NCBI GenBank assembly: GCA_000708835.1
Contig: DF237809.1
Coordinates: 1-27,725, forward strand
Direction: 5' to 3'
From: Klebsormidium nitens
Lineage: Eukaryota > Streptophyta > Klebsormidiophyceae > Klebsormidiales > Klebsormidiaceae
Length of the DNA stretch: 27,725 bases
Shown: in pieces, positions 1 to 9,432 of the stretch
Position numbering within the stretch: position 1 is the first letter of the stretch
How the letters are laid out: the number at the start of each line of letters is the position of its first letter
Program-made: the position numbers and the translations under genes
Notes under the pieces: model-generated
The model's database searches: none
What the model was told of the DNA's origin: nothing
What the model saw: only the letters and a program-made list of their open reading frames with translations

Positions 1-172
1 TTCGATCATGCAGATTGATGGCCCAGGGCCAATGCAACTTACAGAAAACCCTATGGTCGCGATGGGTGAAAACCCTATATAGCTAATGGCGGAAAGCTCT
101 AGTAACTAGCATGAGGCATTACTGGCACGTGTAGCCGAGCCGTCACAGCAACGAGCCCATACAGCGTGACAC

Positions 173-1287
173 ATGGCCGATGCTAGTGACCGTGTTCCGG
201 GTTTTGGAGTTAGAGTCGACCCAGATGTTGGCGGAGGTCAGGAGGATTCGGAAGGTTCTAAGGAAAGCGGGTCTTCGGATGAGTCCATGCTTTCTCCCGT
301 CAAGGCGGCGGAGACTATTAGGGCCTTCTTAAGAGGATCGATGTTCTTGAGACGCATGCGACGATCTCAGTCTCGGCTGTCGACAAGATGAACATTGCGG
401 GTTCAAGTCGCTATAAGGCAAGGTTTGAGTTTGCTAAGCCTCCTAAGTTCTCGGGTGCTAAGACTCAAGATATCCGGGAGTGGCTTCAGATTATGGAGTC
501 TTATTGCGTCGGAACCGGGGTGGTTGGTGATACTCTTCGCTTGAACCTCACAGTTTCCTATTCGGACAGGAACGCTTGTACTTAGTGTACTTATTGGTCG
601 GCACGCGAGTCCGCGTTGCGTCTTGAGAGAGATCTTGCCGGGGAGCCTAAGATTCCGACTCTTAAATTCTCTGGGGACTCTATGATCACGGGGTTTGGGA
701 CTATTGACCCGATTCAGTCGGCTTGGGACCGTTTGGTCAAGCTTCGTCAGGGGAGTCTCTCAGTTGAAGAAAATGCTCGTCAGTTTGACTCCCTTTGCGC
801 GGAGCTTGGGTTAGAGGGGCCTAGCGAGAACGATAAGATCGTCCGATTCAAGAGCGGCCTTCACCCCAAAATGCAAACCCGGGTGGTAGCCCAACACGAC
901 GGCAAACGTTGGACTAACTACCGCGATCTTGTGGCCTATGCTTCGATGGTGTGGAGCCACGTGGGGCCTACTTTGGACGCCGCGGGACCGGGCGTCGTGG
1001 CGAAAGCTGTCGGAGGTCCAAGTCCCACCTTCCGCCGCGACAAGCGCAAACACGACAACCCCAATGCCCCCTGTCAGCAAGGGCCTAAGGGAGCGGGCGG
1101 CCAAGGGCTCTCCAAGAAGCACCGTCAAGCGGTCAAGCATAACGGGCTTCCCAAGGCTAAGCGGGTGCTTCCGGACGCGTATCGTCAAAAGCTCCTCAAG
1201 GAAGGCAAGTGCTTGAACTGTGAAGAGAAGGATCACTTTGCTAGGGAGTGCCCTAACCCGCCTAAGGAGGTTCCTCAGGGTTTTTAG
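173..1287 (+). pseudogene. gag: Element A gag polyprotein (capsid and nucleocapsid), broken
   Basis: Gag coats the retrotransposon RNA. The first ATG at 173 opens 72 codons with an acidic, Ser-rich segment, then the frame is lost near 320. The next frame carries KRIDVLETHATISVSAVDK and continues through FEFAKPPKFSG to a TAG at 583-585. The same frame resumes at once and runs to 1287. The middle part (SVEENARQFDSLCAELG, then RFKSGLHPKMQ) matches the retrotransposon gag capsid pattern. The C-terminus has one CCHC zinc knuckle, CLNCEEKDHFAREC (CX2CX4HX4C), preceded by a basic Gly/Lys-rich region, as in Gypsy nucleocapsids. At least one frameshift and one stop make it non-functional. Family assignment is secure; the exact start is not. 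Confidence 0.85.
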
Positions 1288-1830
1288 ATCCGCAGGCTAG
1301 TGAGAGTGGGCCTAGTGCTGCGGTAGCGATCCAGTCGTCTCATAGGCTAGATCTAGGAGAACAAACATTCGCGGACTTGGATCTAGCCTTCTTGACAAGA
1401 AGTTTTTCTCCGGAGTTGTTCGTTCATCCTCTAGCCTTGCGACCGATTGGAATCCCACATATGCCGAATCCTTTAAGAATGGTATGCATTGGTTCAACTT
1501 TGCAAAGGCAAGTGGATTGCAACGCGCTATCTCAAACTTTTCCGACATACGCTTGAAGACCGAAGGGAGTCTCTCGGCTTGTGTGTTGGTAGCAGATTGT
1601 TGGCTGAAGTCTATTCGCCCTCTCTTGGTGGGTTGGCGGAGAGTCTTGTCTTTACCGGTTGGGTCTCAAGTTCGTTATGTCTCGGATCGAGTCGGAGTCG
1701 ACTGACATTCAAACGGCCCGAAGTAAGACTCGGCTTTGGGTGTACTAATGTCCGCCCAAGACTCAGTTGATCGGCTTGAAGCTCCGGGTGTTAGAGTCGA
1801 CCAAGATGCCGGCGGAGGTCAAGAATTGGG
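1288..1830 (+). other. Element A degraded gag-pol linker
   Basis: No intact gene. The + frame just after gag stays open for about 90 codons (FLDPQASESGPSAAVAIQSS onward), but I see no retropepsin active site (DSG or DTG). The protease is therefore either too decayed to recognise or deleted. The last 60 bases encode STKMPAEVKNWV, which continues in frame across the Harbinger insertion into the RT leader at 7711. Confidence 0.55.
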
Positions 1831-1833
1831 TAA
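1831..1833. repeat. Target site duplication TAA of the Harbinger, left copy
   Basis: TAA directly precedes the left terminal inverted repeat, and an identical TAA at 7708-7710 directly follows the right one. PIF/Harbinger transposases duplicate a 3-bp TWA target, so the length and sequence both fit. Confidence 0.92.
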
Positions 1834-1860
1834 GGGGTGCTTCCCATGCGACCGTTTCCG
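1834..1860 (+). repeat. Harbinger left terminal inverted repeat (27 bp)
   Basis: Bases 1834-1860 are the exact reverse complement of 7681-7707. The 15-base motif TTTCCGCTAAAAATT, starting at 1855 and extending beyond the TIR, occurs again in direct orientation at 7653-7667 near the other end, so the subterminal regions share more than the TIR itself. Confidence 0.95.
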
Positions 1861-2108
1861 CTAAAAATTCACGGAGCCTTCCCGGAAGCATGTGGGACCT
1901 CGTGGTACCTAGTGTAGCGGATTTGTCATCACATGCGGTTCCAGGTACCGTTCCGTTAATCGGCGCCGGCCGGCATCGCGGCAGCCGGCCGACTGAGTCA
2001 GGCTTGTAGGCTGCGCGGCACACCAGCCGACGGAGGTACACACAAGGCTGCGCAGCCAACAGACAGTTTGTTGCAAAGAGGGCATGTACGATCAGGGCGC
2101 CACGAATC
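1861..2108 (+). promoter_or_regulatory. Harbinger left subterminal region and transposase 5' flank
   Basis: Gene-free DNA between the left TIR and the transposase ATG. It includes a GC-rich stretch with repeated GCCGGCCG motifs around 1964-1992. The transposase promoter should lie here, but I see no TATA box. Confidence 0.4.
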
Positions 2109-4130
2109 ATGGACCCGTCAGGTATCATAACACTGGCGGTCACTACTGCAGGCGTTCTGCTGGCACTAGCAGCTATCCATGGCACTGTCATGTGCTCTAT
2201 GCCAGACATTCTAGCGGGCCGCGTTGCTTGCACATCAGATGACCCCCTCTACTACCCAGATGACGAAGACGACAATCTCAGCATACTTCTAGTCCTCAAC
2301 GCACAGATGGAGGATGCTGCAGCAGCAGCGGCTGCTCTCTGCGCTGAGGGGCTCCTTACAAGCGTCCACCTCTTTGGCATGAACGTTGGACAATGGTACA
2401 TAAAGCCACGTTCGATGACGTGGTTTGAGAATTTTGTACAGAATGTGTACGACGATGAGCGATGGAAGAGGCTTTTCCGCATCAATAGACAGACCTTCTT
2501 ATACCTGGAAGAATCATTAGGTGAACGCCTCCAACAAGCCCCTCCAGCTAGTTTGGCTAGAAGTATCCCCACTAGATTATTGTCTGTCAAGAAGCAACTT
2601 GTGGTGGCCCTCTACAAGCTTGGCCATGGTGTGTCCAATTTTGGGGTTGGCGAACTGTTTGGAATTGGTGAGAGTACTGTAAGCAAAGTATTCTGGAGAG
2701 TCTCTCAGGCGATTGTTGCAATTGAAGCTCCTCTGCGGATCAGATGGCCCCAAGAAGGGGAAGAACGCGCAGCTGCTATCGCTCAAATGCAGGCTGTTCA
2801 TGGCATTCCAAACTGCGTGGGAGCGATTGACTGCACCCACATCAATCATGATGCGCCGGCAGGGTACCTGACAACAGATTACTTTGATCGAGATCACAAC
2901 TACAGTACTGTGGTACAGCTGGTAGGAGATGTGAGTATCTCAACAAGCCCCTGACTGCTCCATTCTGGTTCTTATGAGTGCTTTAAGGTATGTTGCGAGC
3001 TGCCAACCATGCTGGAGTTGTTTCAAAGAGCAAGCAAAGGTGTTTGTTGACGAGAACCTTTTGCACCGGTGTACGTATGTGGTTGGCTAGACCATGTAGC
3101 TTCTTGCATCCGGTGATCTATTAAAATGCAGTTGATGCGCAAGAGGTGGCTGCTTGTGCTCAAGAGGTCGCTGCACTGTACAGATATGACCTTCTGGTGC
3201 TTCGGATTTGCCAACTCATCAACTTTGTGAAAAGTGCTTTCGTGGGAGCAGTCATTGCATGTCTGGCTAAGCCTTCAAGCTACTTTACTAGACTTACAAA
3301 CGGTGATTGCTTTGAAGCTGGTTGTTCTTGAACTGCCATCTGTGTGTCTCAATTGTTAGAGAATGTCTGAATATACGTGTTGATGGAATCGAGTTGCGCT
3401 TTGTCTCATGCATCTATGGTACTCCTTCGGGATTATCCTTGCCAAACGCTTTAAGACAATGCAGTTGGTTGAACTCCTGAAATCCTTAGAGTACAAATGG
3501 ACCTGCGTAAGCTGTGGTGCGCGTTTCTTTTCAAGGACAGTATTTCATCTCTTCCTGTGTTTTGCTTTCATGCAGCAACAACACCGCATCCTGAATGTGA
3601 ACGTGGGTTATCCCGGATCTGTCCACGATTCTCGCGTCCTTTTCAACTCGGAGCTCACCACCAATACGGAGGCTTTTCTCAGAGGTCCTTCCGTCAACGT
3701 CAATGGGATTGAGGTACCTCAAATGCTCGTAGCGGATGCCGGCTACTCATTGCAGCCCTGGCTTATAACCCCGTTCCCGGGTCAGAATCTGAATCCCACT
3801 CAAGCTGGATTCAACTTTAAGCACTCCAGTACGCGCATGTGCATCGAACAAATCAACGGAGAGTTGAAAGGGGTTCAACGTTATCTGCTCACACGGATTC
3901 AAAAGCCCAATATGAAACGACTGCCTATTTATGTTGTAGCTTGTTGCACGCTGCACAATCTCAGGATAGACATGGGCGACGGTATGGAACGTGCAGCTAG
4001 AGCACCAGATCCAGACGCAGGGCAAGCAGTACTAGGTGGTTCTGAAAGAGCTGCGACAGGCGCTAGGAACATCGAACGGGCCATAGACATCAAAGATGCC
4101 ATTGCCGAGTATTTAAGCGAGAGAGTCTAA
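2109..4130 (+). CDS. Harbinger DDE transposase (HARBI1-like nuclease), two exons
   Basis: This enzyme cuts and rejoins the ends of the element. Exon 1 (2109-2930) and exon 2 (3576-4130) join in phase 0 across a GT-AG intron to give 458 residues. Residues 5-30 are hydrophobic, followed by an acidic stretch and a poly-Ala run (70-76). A helix-turn-helix lies near 178-198 (LFGIGESTVSKVFWRV). The catalytic triad is present: D241 in VGAIDCTHI, D328 in MLVADAGY and E365 in CIEQINGELK. Conserved HARBI1 signatures NVNVGYPGSVHDSRV and ACCTLHNL are also seen. The start was chosen as the first ATG of the open frame. The gene faces its Myb-like partner tail to tail. Length and motif order match the family, and no disabling mutation is visible. 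Exon borders are predicted, not proven. Confidence 0.92.
2931..3575 (+). other. Intron of the Harbinger transposase (GT-AG, 645 nt)
   Basis: The donor is GAT|GTGAGT at 2931. The acceptor follows a strong pyrimidine tract, TTGCTTTCATGCAG, ending at 3575. Splicing joins the first catalytic region (VQLVGD) to QQHRILNVNVG in phase 0, which is what the HARBI1 family needs. Unspliced reading stops 7 codons into the intron. I see nothing else in it. Confidence 0.85.
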
Positions 4131-5301
4131 TTCCGTGATTATACGATCCAAGTTCTTGAAAGCATCAAATGCATGGGTCATTTGACGGGAATGTTGCCAA
4201 TACGACAAGGTTGTATATCTGGAATATTTCAGTCTGCATGGGTTCGCGGTTATGCAACTAGGTGGTAGCAGTGTAACCTATGCAAGTGGGCATGGATATG
4301 ATTCATAATATTGCTACGAGTATACAATCTGGTATGTAGAAAAACAATGGCATTGAAAAAGATAATGGCATTGATGAATCATGTTTCAGTGGTTTCACCA
4401 TGAGCGAGCTATGGTATATTGTCGATTGGGTTGTGCCTGGCGGCGTCTCTTGGCTTGCGCTCAAGAGAAGATGGTTCAATTCCAGCAACAGCTGGGGTTG
4501 CAGGATTGCTTGGTGGGCTCGGGGTTTGGACAACTGTCAGATGGGCCCGACGTCGTATGTTTGTCTCGCCCATGCAAATGCATGGGGCTTGAGGGTTCGT
4601 CAGTATGATGAACCGGCCGGGCATCGGAAGTGGAGGAACGGATGGTGGGCGGTTCAAAGGGAGAGGTACGGTGGATATCGAGGGGTTTTCTTGCCCCTTC
4701 TTATTGCTCAATGTTATGCTCCAATGAGGGCCGGGAAGTTCTTCGGGTACCACGTAATTTCTCTCCATGCATTCGAACATACATGTGTATACATGAGCTT
4801 GATTGACTTGCCAGTGCACGACCATTCAATAGATGCACGAGCAATAACGCCTATTTGCACCTACACGCAAGTCCATAGATAGCTAGGCGCACTTGAACGA
4901 TCAGTCAACTAAGTAGTGTACGTAAAGAGCGGTTTGGATGTATGTATTGCAAGTCATCACTTGTTTTTTTCGTGATAAACCGCGCGCATACAGTGTGCTT
5001 ATGAATGCACCACTGAAAAGCCGGATTGCAAGTTCTACTAGTCAACAAAAGATTCGCATGCATACAAGACGCCATTAAATCCATTGCCCTATAGTGCAGG
5101 TGCATGTTTTGCTGCTTGCATCTTTCATCGGGATCATAGATTATTATCCAGCTGACAATGATCTCAGTAGTGGTTATCTTAGCCAATGATAATTTGTCTC
5201 AAAACCATGAGTTAATAGTTGCTGATAGGGTCCAGAGGAGAATGCAGGAAATAATATCGAATAAAATCATCATTATTACTCTACCTCCACTTCTGGACTA
5301 C
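4131..5301. other. Harbinger intergenic region between convergent genes
   Basis: This stretch separates the 3' ends of the transposase and Myb-like genes. It has AT-rich parts that could hold both polyadenylation signals. Around 4400-4880 both strands stay open (160 codons on +, 138 on -). Neither translation shows a recognisable domain: the + frame is Trp/Gly-rich, the - frame Pro-rich. I treat both as chance ORFs. Confidence 0.5.
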
Positions 5302-7327
5302 CTACTTATTGGCCAAAACAATAACGGCTTTGGCCAAGTCCCCCAAAGCTGCTATCAAACCTTGACCCGTTTGGGCCGCCGTCACCGCGCCCTTCTCAAC
5401 CACCTTCAACTTCTCTTCCTCTAGCTTTAGCTCCCTCTCTTTCAAAGCTTTCATCTCTTTGTGACGAGCATCTTTCAGCTGCTCACAATCTCTAAGCATA
5501 CTATTCGTGTCAGCGTTATTCGCTCTCAAAGTGTCACTCAAACCAGCTGCAGATCTGTCCCGCTTCAAACCTTTCACACGCTGGTTTTCACCTGCGCTTT
5601 GCCCACGAGCGCCTCCCCTCATGATTCCTGAACTGTCTGAAGGTGCTGTAGGGGTCTCTTTATCGCTGTCGTCTTCGTCCTCGCCCTCTGGAGTTGCAGT
5701 CTGATGAGCCCGGCCACTGTCGTACACGAAAGGGGGCTCGACACTGGTTCTCTGCTTCATCCACAGCATGCTGCAACAAGACACACATAGTCAGTGCTTT
5801 CCAAACTCCACTACAGCCTGAAAGCTAACCCAATAGTGTGTTTTCAACGGCCCTCATATCTTCAAACGTCTGGCTAGTTAAGTATACATGAATGCAGAAC
5901 ACTGTGGTCACATGTACAGTCATCATATAATACAAATGTCGTCAAACACATCTTGGCTGGCCAGGGAATTCAAGCTGACCAAAACATCTCTTTACCTAGA
6001 GCACCACAACCAGGACAGTGCCGAAGTGGCCATCATACTGTGGGTTTTGAAGAAATCAAACAATATGGACAAATCTACAAAAAGCTTTATGGTACAGACT
6101 TTTTGATGCAAATGAAAGCTTTTTGATGACAATGAAACAAACATCCAACTCGGAGTGGTCCAAAGAGCAACTTCAAGTTAAAAGCCAAGCCAGAAAAGCC
6201 TGCTGTCCGTGGACCACCTTTGAAGAGTAACCAAAGGCCAGTGCCACCACATGATGTAAGCAGTCTGGATAGAATCGAAAGATAAAATTGAAAAAGCTAA
6301 GCAATTCGCAGTGCCTCTGACCGGCACTGAAAGCACGATCCCTTTCACCATCGCTTGCACCATTCTGTGATTACAAGGTGTTGATTCTTCTTCCATTGGC
6401 TCAAAGGGTCAATGAGCTTCAGTTCAGTTTTTTAAACGCTCGCAACCTCGATTGCAACACCAGTCTATTGGATTGTCCTGAAACCTGTTTATCAACACGA
6501 AAGATGTCCGCCAAGCTTGACTTGCTGCTGGTAGCAACAAAGAGAGTCAGATGCAAACATACTTGCCTGTCAAAGAGAGCTTTGGGGAAAGCTGGGGGCA
6601 TCTTCTGGTCCTTCTTCATATCCTGTGTCATGTTCCAATACGAGGGCTTCCCACTTGGAGGCTGCTTGTCCCAGTCGTACACCTTCTTGAAGTCGCTCGT
6701 CATTCTATCCCACTTGTCTTCAATCTGGCTGATTGTGCGGTGCACTGGTGGATTCAACTGAGATAAGCGCTCGCTGATCATGGTGAATCTCTCTGCGCCG
6801 CTCATTGTTCTATACTTGATGCCCGTGCTCGGATCCAGCAGCATGTCCTCGTGTATCTTCATCTGAGCATTCAGCATGTCACCTTCATACACCGACCAGT
6901 TCGTTCTGGTCTTTTTTCCAGTATTGGCAGGGGCCCCTGGCAAGACAACAGTGTCACCTCCTGCATCGACCTCAGATTGCACTTCAGCCTGTAGTCCCCC
7001 AAACGGAGAAGCTCCCGCAGTCGGAGCCTTTACCGGCGTAATGAAACCAGTGCTATGCTGTGCAGTGTGTACAAGCTGGGCCTGGTGCAACTGATGCGCA
7101 AGTCGAGCAGACACAGCTTGCTGGAGTTGCTCGACAATGCTGACCAATGCAGAATTGTCAGAGCTCGGGTCCAAGCAAGCCAGCTGACAAAACTCAGCGT
7201 TCATTACCATCTCGGTAGCGATCTGGTGAGGGTGTGCTTGGACAAAATTTGAAGGCTCTAGCTTGCTAACATAACCTACAGCATGGGGATATAATAGCAT
7301 TGCCGCGTCCATATCGGAGAACGCCAT
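5302..7327 (-). CDS. Harbinger Myb/SANT-like partner protein, two exons
   Basis: Harbinger elements encode a Myb-like protein that binds the DNA ends and helps bring the transposase to them. Exon 1 (7327-6567) and exon 2 (5770-5302) join in phase 2 to give 409 residues. The ATG at 7327 (MAFSDMDAAM) is the first in frame; the open frame upstream has only non-ATG starts. A Gln/His-rich region covers about 60-90. The Myb/SANT trihelix-like domain spans about 139-250 (TRTNWSVYEGDML, then ISQIEDKWDRMTSDFKKVYDW and PSYWNM). Exon 2 has an acidic segment followed by a charged coiled coil near 344-379 (KALKERELKLEEEKLKVVEK), probably for oligomerisation. The best splice solution uses a GC donor, AG|GCAAGT, with acceptor TCTTGTTGCAG. 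A GTATGT donor four bases further in is out of phase with that acceptor. Confidence 0.85.
5771..6566 (-). other. Intron of the Myb-like gene (probable GC-AG, 796 nt)
   Basis: On the - strand the exon end reads GACAG|GCAAGTATG, the strong form of the minor GC donor class, and the acceptor TCTTGTTGCAG ends at 5771. Phase 2 on both sides gives an unbroken protein. Around 6085-6147 it shares short motifs with element M (see findings). Confidence 0.65.
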
Positions 7328-7680
7328 AAAGCCTCCCTGCCCGGGCCACCCTGTCCTGCCTCGCAAGCTAGCTGCCAGCACCGTTCAGTCTGCTTTGCAG
7401 CCTGCATGAGGCGAGCCTGGCAGCTAGTGGCACGGTGTGGGTCGAGGTGCCAGGCATATTGGGGGGAACGAAGCGACCCAATGGGGTGTCTCTGAAGTGC
7501 CACGGTGGATTGTAACGGAGTCCGCTACAATCTGTGGGATGTATACGGGCAGTTTACAGGAAGCGGAAATCGACAAGATGTAGCGGAAATTTGCGCGCGA
7601 AACAGGCTCCGATTTAGCGGAAAGGGTCGCATGGAACGGTGGTTTTCTCCGGTTTCCGCTAAAAATTGTCGATAATGTAC
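7328..7680. promoter_or_regulatory. Harbinger right subterminal region and Myb gene 5' flank
   Basis: Gene-free apart from the non-ATG extension of the Myb frame. It should hold the promoter for the - strand gene; no clear TATA box is seen. The part near the TIR repeats the motif gCGGAAA several times (near 7563, 7582 and 7617), consistent with subterminal protein-binding sites. Confidence 0.4.
7618..7640. repeat. Internal TIR-like repeat in the Harbinger right end
   Basis: Starting at 7618 the sequence reads CGGAAAGGGTCGCATGGAAC. The inner edge of the right TIR, from 7681, reads CGGAAACGGTCGCATGGGAA. The two are nearly identical, in the same orientation, 63 bases apart. This is a likely second binding site for the transposase or Myb protein. 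Confidence 0.6.
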
Positions 7681-7707
7681 CGGAAACGGTCGCATGGGAA
7701 GCACCCC
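7681..7707 (-). repeat. Harbinger right terminal inverted repeat (27 bp) and flanking TAA
   Basis: Exact reverse complement of 1834-1860. The right TAA target duplication follows at 7708-7710. Confidence 0.95.
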
Positions 7708-7710
7708 TAA

Positions 7711-9110
7711 GTCACATGACCGAGGAATTCTCGGACTTCTTTGTTGACCCTCTTCCAATCATCAGATCCGGATTTCGGATGAGGACGTGGTAAGACTGCT
7801 TTCCGAACACCTTTTGGTCATTTCCAATTCAAGGTCTTGATAGAGGGGTTAACTAGCGCTCCGGCGTCGTTTCAGACGGTGATGAACGACATCTTTTGAA
7901 AATACCTTCGGGATTTCGTGGTCGTTTATCTTGATGACGTCTTGATCTATTCTAAGACGCTTGAAGAACATCAGCGGCATGTGCGGCTGGTTTTGAAAGT
8001 GTTGCGAATAGAACAGTTCTTTGCTTGCAAAGCTAAGTCGGACTTTTGGAAGGACGAGATTAAGGTCTTGGGGCACATCGTCAGCGCGGATGGCAGTTGG
8101 GTGAACCCCGCCAAGGTGGCCGCCGTTGCCGATTGGCCGCCTCCAAAGAACGTCCACGAGCCTGGTACGTTCCTTCTTGGGGCTAGCTAATTATTTCCGC
8201 AAGTTTCTTCAAGGTTATGCGAAGCTTGCTACACCTCTGATTGATTTGACTAAGAAGTCGACGGTTTGGAACTGGACTGCAGCTTGTCAAGAGTCCTTTG
8301 AAGGGATTAAGTGGGCGTTAACGAATGCTCCTCTTCTGCGGTCACCTAGGTAGGATGTTCCTTTTGAGGTTGTGAGTGATCAATGCTTCGATCACTGGTT
8401 TAGGGGCAGTTCTTCGTCAGGACGGTCAACCTGTTGCTTTTGAAAGTCGAAAGCTCAGCCCGGTTGAAAGGAACTATACTACGACTGAGCAAGAATTGTT
8501 GGGAGTGGTGCACGCCTTGCAAGTTTGGCGATGTTATCTGGAAGGTAATGACTTCACGGTTGTGACAGATCATAACCCAAGTACCTATCTCCAGACACAG
8601 CCCTTGTTATCAAGGCGGCAGGCCCGTTGGAAGAAATTTCTGCAGAGATTTGACATTCAGTGGCAATACCGGCCTGGCCGGACTAATGTCGCTGATCCGT
8701 TAAGTCGCTTTCCGGTTGGTCCTGCCTTGGCCGTCATTACTCGGAGCTGCAGAGGTGTGGGTGGCATTCTCCGGAGCGGCCACTCTGACGCGATTGCCCC
8801 CTCCACAGCGCCTGCTAAAGGAAGTAAATCTGTCCTCCCAGATCTGGCCGACCCTTTGCGTGCCCAGATATTGGAAGCTTACTCCACGGATGCTTGGCTG
8901 CGAGATGCAAACAGTCAAAGCGTTCCACCACTGGAAGTTTCCCTTGAAGGGTTTTGGCTACAGGGCATCAAAATCATTGAGGTGCCGAACGGCTTAGGAG
9001 TTCGTGACTCGGTATTCCAAGATTTGCACGACTCAAAGTATTCGGGCCGATTTGGTGTAACTAAGACATTCAAGGCAGTGGATTCAGTCTTTTGGTGGCG
9101 CCCACGCTGA
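7711..9110 (+). pseudogene. pol: Element A pol remnant: partial RT, RNase H, start of integrase
   Basis: Translation begins with the RT leader (EEFSDFFVDPLP), then jumps to [11 protein letters not shown]. Roughly 90 residues of the RT fingers and palm, including the first catalytic Asp, are missing. Downstream are [14 protein letters not shown], a TGA stop, then the RT core VVVYLDDVLIYSK with catalytic YLDD at 7927-7938 and KVLGHIVS. A frameshift near 8160 leads to SFLGLANYFRKF. A TAG at 8350-8352 and a 4-base insertion near 8380 interrupt the start of RNase H (ASITGLGAVL, ESRKLSPVERNYTTTEQELL, VVTDHNPSTYL, NVADPLSRFP). The last residues (DLHDSKYSGRFGVTKTFKAV) are the start of the integrase HHCC zinc finger, with Arg in place of the usual His of GHFG. 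The frame ends at 9110. It is clearly dead. Confidence 0.9.
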
Positions 9111-9189
9111 AAGCTGAATTCTTGCAGTATGTTCGTTGAGATGTTGAGCTGGCTTGATTGAGTGTTCTGTGGTTGAGCTGGTTTTGAGA

Positions 9190-9199
9190 TATATAAAAG
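9190..9199 (+). promoter_or_regulatory. TATA box of element B
   Basis: TATATAAAAG is an excellent TATA box, about 240 bases upstream of the gag ATG at 9433. It probably lies in the 5' LTR and drives the genomic RNA, with transcription starting near 9220-9230. Confidence 0.65.
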
Positions 9200-9337
9200 G
9201 AGCTGGGTTGTTGACTTTTGGCTCACCTTGTCGGGGGGCAATCAATTAGTCTAGATACCTTTGCTGTTCACACTTTGGGCAGTTCTGGTTTTTGGTTTCT
9301 CATGTCGAGAAACAATCAGATATGCTCAAAGAAGTCC

Positions 9338-9349
9338 TGGTATGAGACA
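9338..9349 (+). other. Possible primer binding site of element B
   Basis: TGGTATGAGACA starts with the TGG expected opposite a tRNA CCA end and matches 9 of 12 bases of the common initiator-Met primer site. If real, the LTR ends near 9337, but no terminal CA is visible just before it, so this is weak. Confidence 0.3.
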
Positions 9350-9432
9350 CATGTTACATTGAGCTGGTTGGTGAACCTGTGACTTGGAATCATATGCTTA
9401 TGTTCTGACGTGTTACGAACATCGCAGAATCG

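Larger units (their letters stand above)
1834..7707 (+). mobile_element. PIF/Harbinger DNA transposon, apparently complete (5.87 kb)
   Basis: Both ends are defined by a 27-bp perfect terminal inverted repeat beginning GGGGTGCTTCCC, flanked by a 3-bp TAA duplication. Inside are the two proteins known to be needed for Harbinger transposition: a DDE transposase on the + strand (2109-4130, two exons) and a Myb/SANT-like DNA-binding protein on the - strand (7327-5302, two exons). They are convergent, with a 1.2-kb gap between. All three catalytic residues of the transposase are present and I found no internal stop in either spliced gene. Perfect TIRs, a perfect target duplication and open genes suggest a recent, possibly still active copy. 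It sits inside the pol region of retroelement A. Confidence 0.95.
1..9110 (+). mobile_element. Element A: decayed Ty3/Gypsy retrotransposon, split by a Harbinger insertion
   Basis: Gag with a zinc knuckle lies left of the Harbinger insertion (1834-7707). RT, RNase H and the start of integrase lie right of it, in the RT-RNase H-integrase order typical of Ty3/Gypsy. Removing 1834-7710 rejoins a reading frame that runs from the PAEVKNWV segment into EEFSDFFVDPLP, which resembles the stretch just before RT. No LTR is visible: the left end lies at or beyond the window edge, and the right end is cut inside the integrase zinc finger where element B begins. Frameshifts, in-frame stops and a deletion within RT show it is inactive. 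The first 172 bases hold no gene; they contain two copies of gaaaaccctat about 21 bases apart and are probably leader or LTR. Confidence 0.85.

Noticed and set aside
583-585. TAG inside element A gag as a programmed stop
   Set aside because: It falls in the capsid region next to degraded sequence, A has many other lesions, and there is no second copy for comparison.
811-1236. A 141-codon open frame on the - strand across element A gag
   Set aside because: It lies wholly opposite gag with its zinc knuckle; composition is that of an antisense shadow and no domain is seen.
4400-4882. 160-codon + ORF and overlapping 138-codon - ORF between the Harbinger genes
   Set aside because: Both strands are open over the same GC-rich stretch, no domain is recognisable, and Harbinger elements normally carry only the two genes already found.
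9111-9337. LTR pair for element B
   Set aside because: The 5' region has a TATA box, but I found no second copy on either strand after 17521.
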